64,000 nt of DNA from NCBI RefSeq assembly GCF_947507565.1, contig NC_089182.1, forward strand, positions 186,001 through 250,000, read 5' to 3'. Below the pieces are notes generated by a model. That model searched no databases. It had not been told where the DNA came from and saw only the letters and a list, made by a program, of their open reading frames with translations. Both the position numbers and the translations under genes were made by a program. Shown piece by piece: positions 45,526-57,811 of the stretch; position 1 is the first letter of the stretch; each line of letters opens with the position of its first letter. The stretch comes from Oscarella lobularis. Lineage: Eukaryota; Porifera; Homoscleromorpha; Homosclerophorida; Oscarellidae.

Positions 45526-47732
45526 TTATTGACCTAAAAGCACCGAGCTCAGACTTCCTTTCGACGGCTCCGCAAATCCCTTCTGACGAATCTTTTCGAA
45601 GCTCAAGTAGAGCAGATTCTGATCGGCGTCCTCGGTGTAGCTGGTCATCTGAAGCGCGACGTTGTGACTCAAGTGTCTCGTCAAGTCGATCGTGAGAGTG
45701 TATTCGCCGAGCCGTCGACCGCGATGTTCAACCAGAACGCCATCCTTTGAGTAGAGCTCCGGCTCGACGTATTTTCCATTGACCGTGCACACTTTAGAAA
45801 TTGGGTCGAAATTGACTTGGGGAATGGGAATGACGCGATCGAGAATGATCACGACGGTTGTACGAGTCGATATGACGTCGTAGTTCTAGATGCAGGAAAT
45901 AGGTTAGTGTTGAAATAATTAATTGATTAGGAGTTTTATTTACTGGAGCGTTCATTTGCATAGGCGGCATTGTCGAATGCTGTTCGCGGATCGGTATTCT
46001 CCAAGTCAAAGCGGTCATCAACCTAAGATAAGCGTTATTGTCTTTCAGTTTTAGCGTTTTTTATTTCTGCATACAGAGGATTTTTTCCTTCCGTGGCTGT
46101 AGTAGGATAAATGTCCGGATTCCACAAATCTCTCTTGGCGACGTGTATAGCGAGCGATTTGGACTTGTCTCTGTTCTTTTTCACAGCTAATTTGACGTTC
46201 GGCGGATTGATGAGATACTTGGGAAGAATTTCGTTCGCGCAGCTAACAATCTTCCCCAGTGGCTCGAATTTCACTTCGTTGGCGTGAGTCTGCAGCCACG
46301 ATTCGATGACTTGAAACGTTCTGGCGTTATGCTCAGGTAAGTCTTGGTTTTTGCTGTCAAACAGTTGGTAAAGTAAACGGAGACGCTCTCCATGATTCAA
46401 GTAGACTTACAGCTTGCCGAAACGCGGCGCCGGCCTTAGCGGCTCTGTACATCGCCCTAAGAACACGTGCCTCATTCCAACTTTTCTGCCCTGCTCTTCT
46501 TTCGTGTACCAATAGCTATAGACACTCTTGAGATGAGGTACATGGGGAAAACATCTAATTATTATTACCGGTATATCGTATTTGTTCCAAGTAGAGACTG
46601 ATCTCTCCAGTCACCAGGATACTTTTCAGTGACTTGCTCTACGAACGCCTTTCTGCACTCGGCCAAGTCTTCGCTCAAAGCGAAATTGTGGACTACTATA
46701 AGCTCAGCATACTTTCCTGCTGAGTCGGAGCTATAGAAAATAATTGGCTATCGATTAGAGTTCTACACTTATTTTCGTACCTCTGTGGTAGTTCAGGAGC
46801 GTTCATGCTTTCTTTCCGGTAACGCTGGAGAGTGTCTCTCACTGTCTCGAGGTAAATTTGGTCATAGAGGGTAATGTCGTTCATTACAACGATGGAAACT
46901 GTTGCTAGGCGCAGAGCAACGTCTTCGATGAACTGGTCGACCATCTTTTTCCTTTGAACTGAATTTTCGTCTCCCTTGACGACGACTAGAAGAGAGACGT
47001 TGTAACAGGTGAAATAAATAAATAAATAAATAAATAAATAAACTTACCTTTTACTGGAAAGTCGAATCCAGCAGTATCAATAAACGTTATTTTAGATTTT
47101 TTCTCGTGATCCGGTGTTTTCATGCATATTCCCTGAGTGTGATAAGCCGAGCCGTGAGGCAGGATAGTGCCAGCGAGATGGTTGAGAACGTAGGTCTTTC
47201 CTTTATTGTACAAGCCTGCAAAAACGTATTGACAACAGCACGGGGAGATCACCGACTCCACGTAAATTACGTGGAATGTGTAGGCATATATTTCGCTTTC
47301 ATTACCTAGAACAGCGACGAAAATAGTGCTGTAACGTTTCGTCAGCTCGTCAGTAAGGCTTGTTTCTTCAAGAACGTTAGCTTTGGCAGCCGCTGCCGCT
47401 GCCGCCGCCGGTGGACCGGAGCTGCCAATTTCGTCCGCTATTTCCACCTTAGGTGGATTGACCTTTTTCTCCTCTTTTGCTGCGACGCCTGTCTCGTCGA
47501 TATCGACATCATCCCATTTGACGAACGGTAGCGTGCACGCGTTGACGTCGTAGGCGATGGCGGCGGCACCGCGCAGCCGATGATCGGGGAGGACCGGCGT
47601 GCCGTCGTTGAGCCGCGGCCGCGGATGATGCTTGCTCGAGCAGCGAATTTCCCAGCCCTCGTCGACTAGATCCTCGAGCCGCTCTATGGCTACGACAACG
47701 TCGTACTCGTCTGGCCACTTTGAAGAACCCAT
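45526..47732 (-). CDS. GB1/RHD3-like large GTPase with unusual C-terminus
   Basis: The start is MGSSKWPDEYDVVVAIERLE. After an alanine-rich linker, the G domain opens with the P-loop FVAVLG joined to LYNKGKTYVLNHLAG, very like the GLYRTGKSYLMN of guanylate-binding proteins. TQGICMKTP is the switch I region and FIDTAGFDFPVK the DTAG (G3) motif. Later exons include VSIVVMNDITLYDQIYLETV, VHNFALSEDLAECRKAFVEQ, GERLRLLYQLFDSK and IPQVNFDPISKVCTVNGKYV. The C-terminal part resembles no GBP or atlastin middle domain that I know, and shows no membrane anchor. The gene is thus a GB1-like GTPase of uncertain function. It is divergent from MEGF8. Some exon joins are unresolved. Confidence 0.7.
47012..47042. 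repeat. (AAAT)n microsatellite at a GTPase-gene splice donor
   Basis: About seven AAAT units. On the coding (minus) strand the repeat starts directly after the donor GTAAGT, so it fills the intron next to the exon encoding FDFPVK. Confidence 0.9.
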
Positions 47733-48213
47733 TGCTTCCGACTTGGAGTCTCTTTTGGGAGCTCGTATTTTCTTTTCGACTCGTGCTAGTTCAGCGACGA
47801 TCTCTGGATCTGCCTTTAGAATGAGACGCGCTGGTTTTTTTGACGTGGACGACTGATTTAATTACGAGAATGTCTTCCAGGATGTCTTCCTCTCCTAGCA
47901 TTCAACGGGACAGTTCCCTGAGCAGCGACTTCAGCCCGCTCACTGGGGACTGCAGAGCTGCACTCGCTGACTTATGCGGCGTGCTACCACCGCGTCAAAT
48001 CACAAGACCCCTCGCGATCGGGGAAATAGATAAACCCCGCCCAGTTTTTCATTTTCGATTTCCTGCTTGCACGTGTGCAAAGCGTGTACTGTATCAACAG
48101 CTATACGGGAGTTGCTTCTACGTCATCGTAGCCACGAACTAAGGTCTGTGCTGTTCAGATCGTTCTACTGTATGGCCTAGGAGCTTGGCCGTTTATCGAC
48201 GTCGCTCAGCGAG
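47733..48213. promoter_or_regulatory. Divergent GTPase / MEGF8 intergenic region
   Basis: 481 bp. A serine-rich open frame (47840-48142) is present, but has no good start context or family resemblance. A MEGF8 or GTPase 5' UTR exon may lie here. No TATA box is clear. Confidence 0.45.
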
Positions 48214-51200
48214 ATGGACTCGCACGTCGTCGCTCTAGCGCTCATCGTTCTCTTTGCACAAATCGGCGTTATTGCGCCCGATTGCGTGCGAAGAACGACG
48301 CACAGAGATCTCTATGGAACAATTCACGACGGCAAAGACAACTATAAAGCGAGTAGCGTGTGCGAATGGCTTATCGAAGGCAAGTAAAGCGCGAGAACCA
48401 GAATTTCGCATTCGAGGCACCACGCCCCCGTCCTGCTAGCAACAAAGTAGCAACAAAGTTTCGCAACCGTTTTTTCGTGTCACTTCGCGAAAGAACGTAG
48501 TGTAGCGGGAAGTGTAGCGTGTACTGCTGTATCTTCCCAGAAATCTTCCCAACACAATGGAGGCCTGAAGCCACACCCCCTCACTCCCAAGACGCTCTAC
48601 CTTTTTTTCCCGTGACGTATTCCTTGAATAGCGCCTACCGCGAATGCCACAATCGCTCTCTCCTTCACCCAATACAAGACCGAATGCGGATACGATTTCG
48701 TGTACGTCTACGATGGCGATTCCTACCGGAATCGTCTTCTCGCCAGTTTGAGCGGCGACGGGCTACCGCCCACTCTTCGCGCTCGTTCAGGAAAGGTGAA
48801 GAAATAAAAGGGGGGCCCCCTTCGGAGAAATCTTGTCACGTGATCGTCGTACATGTACGTAGATGCTGGTGGTTTTATATAGCGACGCCAACTACGCTTT
48901 ATCCGGTTTTGTGGCTCACTACGCAGTTGAGAAGTGCCCGTATGAGTGTTCAAACGCCGGTCAGTGTGTCAATGGCGTTTGTCGATGTCGCTATGGGTTC
49001 TACGGGGACGGGTGTGAAATCGATGCGTTTCCGAAAAATTGCTCTGGACATGGAAGACGAAATGCGGTAACGAAAGATGAATCAATAAGAAAAAAAATGA
49101 TGATGTTATTGCCTTTCAGACTGCTATGAAGTGTGATTGCGACGAGGGATTCATTGGAGAGTCGTGCTCCTTTGATGATAATGAAGGCAGTTGGAATTAT
49201 AAGGAGCACACGTGGTTCACGCTCTCGACGCGTCGCGACGTTTTCACACCGCGCATGTCTCACGCTGGCGTCTATCTTTCGACGACAGACACCGTGTGGG
49301 TCTATGGAGGTAAGCCTTGAGAAAAAAGTTGAATTTTTCCTTCTGATTTTTTTTCCACCAGGGTATGATGCCTATGAAATTTTTGGTGACTTACTTGTGT
49401 ACAATGTCAAGGCAAGCGAGTGGCGTATTGTGAAGAATGCAACCCGGGGACCAGTGAGATTAAAATCGATTGTTCCTTCATTTTTTGATCTATTTTTCTC
49501 AGGGACCTCGTTTTGGGCATACCGTAGTACTGTGGCAGAATCGTCTCTTGCTCTTCGGTGGCCAAATCTCTACTAAGTCTTTAACAAACGAATTGTGGCA
49601 GTTCGATGTGAATACGTCCACCTGGCAATGCCTCGTCGAATCCAACTGCACCGACTGTCCGAAACCAATAGCCGGACACGCAGCATGCATGGTGGAAAAT
49701 CGCATGTTCATCTACGGAGGTTCTTAGAAAGCATTTACAGTATAAATGGGAAAAATATCACGTGTTTTCTTAGGTTATTCGCCCCAGAGCGGCTTCACGT
49801 CGAGGCTCTGGTCCTATGACGTCATAACAGGAAAATGGAGAAAGGAACCCGGAAGCGGAACGAAATCGTCTCGGCGTCGTGTCGTCGCTCATTCCATGGT
49901 CTATCACAGCGAATCGAAACAGATTGTAATATTCGGTGGATACACGTCAGATAAACTTCTGTAAGCAAAAGAAGATAAGAGAAGACGAAGAAATAATATC
50001 TCTTTTTTAGTTGGTCGAAACGATCTTCCGCCTTGCTCATCTATCACACGCAATTCCAGTATTGGACACTCGAAGACGCGGAGGACAATCCCGTCGAATT
50101 CGGTCGCGCCTCCCACTCGGGAACTCTCTTTGGAAACTATCTACTCATATATGGTAATCGAATATATAAAGACGTCTTGTAGCTCCCTATCGTTTTTTTT
50201 TTTCTAGGCGGCGGTCTTCATCAGCATCACGTTCGCGAAGAATGCTATTCTCCCAACATTCACGCCTACCACTTGGGCTGTCACAAGTGGACGGCGAGAA
50301 CGGCGTCGTCCGCCTTCTCCTCCCGATCCCAGCCGCGTGGTCGCATCGCTCACATTGGCGTCAAACGCGACGACGGGACTCTACTCGTCATCGGCGGTTT
50401 CTACGGCGTCGCGTCGAGCGACGTTCTCGCGTTGCGAGTCTCGGCGAACCTCACCGATCGACCGACGCCTAAAACGAATCAAACGCATTGCGATTCGATG
50501 CAAACCGAAGTCGCCTGCACCGACGATCCACAGTGTTTCTGGTGCGGCAGTCGAACGGCAAAGTGCCAACACTATCTCCTCAAGAGCACCTGTCGCGAAC
50601 CGATGCAGACGAACCCGTGTCCGGACGCGTGCATAGCGGCGCATAACAAATGCGAGAATTGTCTCCGTGGCGTCTCCTGGTGGCCGGAGGACGATCCCGT
50701 TCAATGCGGCTGGTGCGTTCAGGAGCAACGCTGCTATCGCGTCAACGAAACGCGAGGTCGGTGTCGCGAGAGCGCGTCGACGTTCTGGTGGGGTCGAGCT
50801 CAGTTTTTGACGGCGTTCGACGACTGCGCCGTACGCGATCAGCCGCCCGCTTTGTCGCGCGTTTGCTATAAGGAGCCGTATAACGATTCCGATCCCGATC
50901 TCGTCGGACTCATCTTCAGCTCTCAAATGGAAGTTTTTCCTGAGTTTACGTTGGAGGATCAGAACATGAATACGAAGTGCGTTGCGCGCGGATATTTGCG
51001 TCCCCAGTTGTTGCCGGTTGGCTCGGTGGCGAAGGAGTATAGAGTTCGGCTGTTTGTTGCTGAAATCATATCAGCAACTTTTAAATTAGGGGACGAAGAA
51101 GCGGTTGGGGTAAGAATTAGATTATTACTTAGTCTTTGTTTTTAATTTATATTTTTTAGGATATTGTTATTGGTGAATCAGGCGGGGTTAGTGATCCTAA

Positions 51201-54200
51201 AGAAATAGTGGCTCGTCGAAGTAGCGGAATGCCTGTCCTACCTGCAACGATTGCCGAACCCAATCAGACGTTTCCTTCGTATTACTTCGAAATGACCGAA
51301 GTGGTAAAAAACTACCATTCTAATTTTGAACGAAGAAAGAAACCCAAAGCGATTTGGTTGCAATCGAACGTGAATCTCGACGTCTTTTTCAACGGCACTC
51401 ACGTGAGTACAGCGAGAAACGCAATAATAAATATAATGATGAATCACGCGGAACTGTTTCTAGTTGTCGCCACTGACGACGACGAACGTGAGTCGGGATT
51501 ATTTGGAATCGTACGCGTCCGGATCTTGCGCGCAGCACGCGAATTGCATGAGCTGCGTTTCGGACGCGAGCTGCAGTTGGTGCAATCACAACGATCAATG
51601 TTTGCTTCGAACGGCGTTGAGAGAAGACAGTTGTTTGCGCGGACTGACGTCGAAGAGCGAGTACTGCTCCGTTTGTCAAGACTATAACGACTGCGTCAGC
51701 TGTGTAGAAGTAAAATATTCTTCAATTGATTATTATTTTTTATTATCATTATTATTTTGTTTAGAATGGGAGCTGCGAGTGGCTGGATAGTCACAAGACT
51801 TGCGGTCGGCGTCGCGGCTTGTGGAAGGCGATCACGGATACGAAACACTGTCTCAAACCCTGTGAAAAGTATGTAACGATTCTCGGGGAATAATTCGTGG
51901 TGATTTCACGATTTTCGCTAGATCGCTGTCGTGTGACGAGTGCACTAGGAGTGCGGGATGCATCTGGTGCAGTCACCTGAATCTTTGCCTGAAATCTACA
52001 AGCATAATATCGCGGAATACATTTGGACAATGCTCAACGATCGTTGGACAGTACGCTTGTATATTCGTTTTGTACCGGGGGGGAGAATTTCTTTCTCGTG
52101 TCAGGTACGCCGCTTTCAAGTCGTGTTCAGTGAGAGATTGCAGCAAAGCGAAAGACTGTAATTCTTGTCTTGACTTGGTGAATTGCGGCTGGTGTGGTCC
52201 GGTGGGCGATCCATCGAAAGGAAGGTAAATAAGAACTCGAGAGTTCGTACTCTCACAAAAACTATTAATTGAATATTTATTTTAGTTGCATGAGAGGCGA
52301 TTTTCAGTCGGCGTATGATGACAGATGCTCCGCGTTTGCATCTGAACGCAATATAACGTGCGTTTGGCAATTGGGGTAACTGGTTCATATATATATGGTT
52401 CTCTTTTGACAGACATTTGGGAAATTGGGAGTGGAGTTACGGAAAGTGTCCGGATATGCGCGAATGCGAATTAGAGAAGGACAGTTGTCACGTAAACGCG
52501 ACCTGTATCAACACACCGGATTCGTATGATTGCGAGTGCAATCGCGGTTACCGAGGAGACGGTCTCAATTGCAAAAGAACGTGAGTAGTGTTTTTCTTTT
52601 GAAGAGTATTGTGATTCTCTTGGCCAGGTGCTTTCATCGCTGCGTTGAAGGCGTCTGCTTTGAGGCACCGGAATATGAGTGCAAATGTAACGTCGGTTGG
52701 ACGGGAGTCACGTGTAACGAGTCCTGTGGCTGCAATGGGCACAGTTTCTGCCCGCAAGGATACGGCCTCTGCGACAAGTGCAGGCGTAAGAGTCGAGTAC
52801 CTTATTTTAACGGGATCATAATTTCTGCTTTTTTTAGATCACACCTTTGGTGAGCGTTGCGAATTCTGTCTTCCCGGATCGTACGGAAATGCGACCGATC
52901 CGAAAGTGGGGTGCAAGCCTTGCAACTGCAACAATCATAGCGATGCTGAGAGAGGTTACTGCGATCGCAGAACCGGCATGTGCTATTGCGTGGAAGGATA
53001 CAGAGGCGATGATTGCGGCAAGTGCAGTCAGGGACACTACGGAAACCCACTGTACGGAAAAATATAGCGATAAAAATTAAATCAATTTTGTATTTCAGAC
53101 GTGGTGGCAAGTGTTATTCCGAGTGCTCGGGGCTCACTATTCTCCCCTATCGACGCTTTGGCTCCCTAGGCTCGGCCAAAGGCGAAGGCGTTCTCGATCC
53201 AACGACTCTTTCGAATTGCATGTGGATCATCACGGCAGTCAATCAGTCCGAACTCGGCAGCTACTCTCTCAATTCTTCCGCTTCTCTCGACGCCTTCTAC
53301 AACGCGAGTCAATCCAAGAGAGCCAAGATTGTATTTCACGTTGACGTTCTCGAAACGAGTTGCTTTCACGACCACGTGCACGTGTACGACGGGCTGCCTG
53401 ACTTTCTCATTCCCAGCCACCAAAGTTCTAGTCGTAAGTGGGAAAAATTGGCTGCCTACTGCGGCAGCGCTAAGAAGAAAGAACGCGCCGTCGTCGCGCA
53501 TTCCGGGATTATGATAGTGTGGTATCAGGGACGCGGCGGCGGATCCAGTCCCGGGTTCAACGGAACGTTCGAAATTCGTTCGTGTGCGGGCAATTGTTCC
53601 GGCGCCAACGAGGAGTGCGGCGCGGACGACGATTCGTCAGCGTGCAGGTGCGTCACTGGCTATGCAGGCCCCAACTGCGACACGCTTCGTTGTCCCATGG
53701 ATTGCGGAGGATCTCTGTGTGATTATGTGAGGAAGCTGCCTTTTATTCTTACCCACGTCGCTAATACGGATATGATTTTTAGGCTAGAGATGTGTGTAGT
53801 GATTGCTCCTCGTGCAATCGCAGTACGTCTGTCGGCTCTGTGGAACTTTTCTCGCGATCTACTGCCTCACCGTCATCGATGAAGAGCGGGAATTTGACGT
53901 CACTTCCCGCTCGCACCGGTCACACGATGATTTATAGCGCCACCAAAGATGCTCTGTACATATTTGGCGGCTATTCCATGCAAGGCGGCTTTTGCAATGA
54001 TATACTAAAAATTATTATTCATGCGGGAACGTGGCAAATTATTGAACCCAAAGGGGTTCTTCCGGAAGGACGCTACTTTCACACCGTCGTCGAGAGACTG
54101 GTAAAAAAAGAGAATGTGACTCATTAGAAAACGCGATGCAATTAATTTTCTGTTAGGGTTCTCTTATTTTTATGGGAGGAGTGACTGCTCGAGGAACGAC

Positions 54201-57200
54201 GGACTCGGTTGAATATTTTGGTCTAGATTCAGAGAGCTGGCATAAAGGGACAAAGGTGAGATAAGATTTATACATGTGCTCTGTTACTCTCATAATGGAT
54301 TATTTATTTTAGTGTCCCGTTTCTGTTGCTGGCCACACGACGACTCGCATGAAAACGCCTGCTATGAAAACGCTTGCTGTTCTCATTGGCGGCTATTCCT
54401 CGTTATCGGAAAGATTCAATCGTGACGTCATGGTGTACAACACGTTTGGAGAATCCTGGCAAACGTATAAGGCGTTTGGACGAAGTCCCGAAGGTGAATA
54501 AGAATAAGAGATCAACGATATTTATTTTAAGATTCCTGTTTTAGTTTTTGGTCATTCGACCGTGCATTATTCGTCATTTGATCGTCTGATTGTCTATGGC
54601 GGCTACACGAGGCTTGGCTTGCATGGCTTCACCTTTTCCAATGCTCTCTTTGTCCTCAGTATCGATTTTAATAGCAAGACTTCGCACTGGGATGAAATCT
54701 TTCTAGACAAGGTGACATTTCAACTTCAAATGAGTGTTCGTGTAAATACGTGAATTTCTCTAGCCTACGTTTCCTGAATTTGGTTTCCACGCCGCTCATA
54801 TCATTACCGAATCGAATAGTATGCTTGTCATTGGTGGATCGTCGTCTTCAGGCAGCGAAGCATTGAACACCGTCTTCCGAATCGACTGTGCAAACTGGAT
54901 ATCAGGTAAAAAAAGAGAAGCATCTCTTTAGTCCTCTTTTTACCCGATTTTTCTTTCTAGAGCCGCCTTCGTCTCTCCTCGCTGTAACGGCTTCAGCATC
55001 TGTCTATTTTCCCGACAAACAATTCGCTATCGTCGCCGGCGGTTTCGACGGCGGAATTCCCATAGGCGACTTCGTTGCCGTCTACCCGACCATCGATCCG
55101 TGCCGCGTCCTCGAATCGACGACCTGTGCGAGAATTCCGGGATGCGTCAAATGTCAAAAGCGAAAAGGTTGCGTTTCGACAGGAGATCCCACATCTCAGT
55201 GCGTGGAGGGCACAGAACGTCCTCAGAGCAATTGTTCCATGCCGCTGGAACCGAAAACGGCGTGCTCGCAATTGAAATCGTGTCAGTCCTGTCTGTTTTC
55301 CCAGCTCAGCTGTCATTGGTGTCCCTGTCTCGACACGTGTGTCACCGACGAGATCTACTGCTCCCAGTGCTCCGCCGTGTCGCAGATTGAACAATGTCCT
55401 GTACCAGTGCAGCTCCCGTGCACCAAATTGACGAATAGCCGCGATTGCGTCGCTCAATCCGACTGCACGTGGAAACAACAAAGTTGCGCGAATTCGACTG
55501 GCGATTCGCCTTGTTCGCAGAAGACGACGTGCGCCGACTGCGCTGGCGCAGACGGCTGCGCGTGGAGTAGCGGCTTGAAGACGTGTCTCCCCGAAGTCGA
55601 ACTACCGCTCGCGTGCATTTTCGGACGATGCGAGCGCGTCGCGCTCGCGCCGACCGAATGCCCCCGTTCGTGTGCGAGAAACACGCACTGTCGCGCCTGC
55701 ATACAGGATTTAGGTTGCGGTTGGTGCGCTAAGCCGGACGGCAGCGGCAACGGAACGTGCACGGAGGGCACGATCGACGGATCGACGTCGGACGTCCAAT
55801 GCGATCTGTCGTCGAACGTCTCGTCGGCCGTCTTCGGCTTCTGGTCGTACATGAAATGCCCGAAAGAGGACGAGTGCCGCAATAATCATCATACGTGTCG
55901 TTCCGATCAGATATGCAAGAATACGGACGATTCGTTTGACTGCCAATGTAATGACGGATACGAGGAGGATCCAGGACGCGATCGATGCATTCCGGCGTGC
56001 AAGCAATCGCCTTGCGTGCACGGAATCTGCGTGCGTCCCGAAGAATGCGAGTGCGAGTTTGGATACGTCGGAACGGCGTGCGACAAAAAATGTGACTGTA
56101 ACAGTGCCGGACACTGCAGTGACGAATCGACAGAAGGATTAAAAAACTGCACGGAATGTCGGAATAACACGCGGGTAAGCGAATAATTTTCGGGTATTGT
56201 TTTTTTTTGTGACTTCTGTTATATACAGGGGCCGCAGTGCTCACAGTGCAATCCATTCTATGTTGGAAGGTTGGGAAATTGCGTCCCGTGTAGGGACGTC
56301 TGCTACAAAAATTCCGACGTGTGCGTGGACAAGGAACAGATCAAGCGGCTCGACCTGTCGCTCTCCTTAACCCAAAGCGAAGTACGAGCAAAACGTAAAG
56401 AGATATATATTTATGGTATTTTTCTTTATTATAGGTCGAGTCTGTTCTGAATCTAACAAGAGGTCCTGACCAGTCGAACAACGTCGTTTGCCTTAGCTGT
56501 CGCAATCACAGCAGGGGCGATCGCTGCGACGAATGCGTCGAGGGATACTTCAACGAGGCAGGAATCGTTTCCCGACGTAAAATCGTCGGCTGTCGACCGT
56601 GCTTTTGCAACGGTCACTCGTCGCGTTGCGACGCCAAAACGGGATTGCGTTGCCAGTGCTCCAATCACACGCGGACTCAATGCGACGAGACGAATCCGCT
56701 TTGCTATCGCTACCAGTGCGCCGAGTGCGCGGCCAGTTACATGGGCAACGCGACCGACGGTTTTCCTTGCTACGAAAAAGTAGCCGTCGGCGTTCTAAAG
56801 CAGGTCTCATCGGGCGCGCAGAGTCGCTTATTCGGCATCTGGCCGAGCCAGGTCAACGTCGATATTCACTTGACGATATGGATACTCAACGGGACGTCCG
56901 ACGTTTACGTCGGCACGGGAAATCACGACGTTCGTCTGACGGTCGATCGTCGGACGGGCGCGCATGCCGCTCGGTTTACGACCGATTCGTACAAGCCCGT
57001 TTCCGGCGGCGGCGACGACGACGACGATTATAAGCCGACTGTCGTTCGTATGCTCGACATTGAGGATCGGCTTTTTCTTCGTCAATTTCGCGGGCAGTTG
57101 CGCGTGATTATTCCCTATGCGTCGTTTCGTCTTCAGTCGCAGAAGTTTTTCGTTGCGCTTTTGGGAACGAGTGACGATTATCGTTCGTTCGTCTATTTTC

Positions 57201-57664
57201 GTCAGGATTCGCCCGAGATTAATCTTTTCATTTTCTTCTCCGTTTTCTTTTCGGGATTCTTTCTTTTTCTCGCCTTTTGCGTTCTCGTTTGGAAATTGAA
57301 GCAGGAGATGGATCGGCGACGAATGGTTCATCAGGAAGCGATCGAAATGGAGGAGAGAAAACGTCGTCCGACGGGCAAAACGAGTTTCCTTTGCGAAAGG
57401 GAAATTCCTATTGCAGGACGATTCAAATTCTCGTCTAAAAGATCCGTTGTTGTTAGTCCTGTTGCTGTGCAGTCGACCGATGACGGACGAGCGCGAGTGG
57501 GAACGTTTCTCTTTCAACTGCCCGGTTCTCCGTTCGATCCGATGAATATTTCGCTTGCTAGCGCTCTTTTGGCGAAGTCTTTCAGGGACGTTCGTCGTTC
57601 TAGTGTAGATTATTTTCCAATAGCTGATAGAAGTCGTCGACTCAAGAGAGTTAGTGCTGTGTAG
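48214..57664 (+). CDS. MEGF8: MEGF8: giant CUB-EGF-kelch-PSI single-pass membrane protein
   Basis: In vertebrates MEGF8 works with the ubiquitin ligase MGRN1 to tune Hedgehog and BMP signalling and left-right patterning. The start MDSHVVALALIVLFAQIGVI is a signal peptide, followed by CUB1 (CEWLIE joined to APTANATIALSFTQYKTECG). EGF modules follow (CPYECSNAGQCVNGVCRCRY). Kelch set 1 spans about 49200-50470, PSI modules about 50490-52200 and EGF/laminin EGF about 52440-53110. CUB2 is at about 53130-53590, kelch set 2 at about 53890-55090 and PSI at about 55100-55850. EGF and laminin-EGF modules run to about 56770. One membrane segment (FFSVFFSGFFLFLAFCVLVW, near 57230-57290) and a short cytosolic tail with EMEERKRRPTG follow. 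Domain order matches human MEGF8. Intron 1 looks like a GC-AG intron. The last large exon holds the stem, membrane segment and tail. Confidence 0.92.
48380..48631 (+). other. GC-AG intron 1 of MEGF8
   Basis: Reading CUB1 in frame requires exon 1 to end at 48379 (GAAG) with a donor GCAAGT, and exon 2 to begin at 48632 after TTGAATAG. AAG|GCAAGT is the classic strong form of a GC donor. The nearby GT (GGCAA|GTAAAG) gives the wrong phase. Confidence 0.6.
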
Positions 57665-57791
57665 ATTATAAGATGACGAAATGCTTGATATATACGTCGA
57701 ATTTAGAAGAGGAGGTTTCATTAAAATAGCCTGTTACCAGTTAGGATTACACTATTAAAGATTTAATTCTTGATTGGGATGATATTGGAGA

Positions 57792-57798
57792 TCACGTG
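57792..57798 (+). promoter_or_regulatory. TCACGTG E-box upstream of GH27 copy 1
   Basis: TCACGTG lies 13 bp before the ATG of a predicted lysosomal hydrolase; it resembles the CLEAR/MITF-TFEB site core. A matching TCACGTG precedes copy 2 at 59771-59777. The motif also occurs elsewhere in this window, so function is tentative. Confidence 0.3.
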
Positions 57799-57811
57799 TC
57801 CCACTCAGACA

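Noticed and set aside
47840-48142. Plus-strand Ser-rich ORF between the GTPase and MEGF8 genes
   Set aside because: No family match, no clear splice relation to MEGF8, and low-complexity content.
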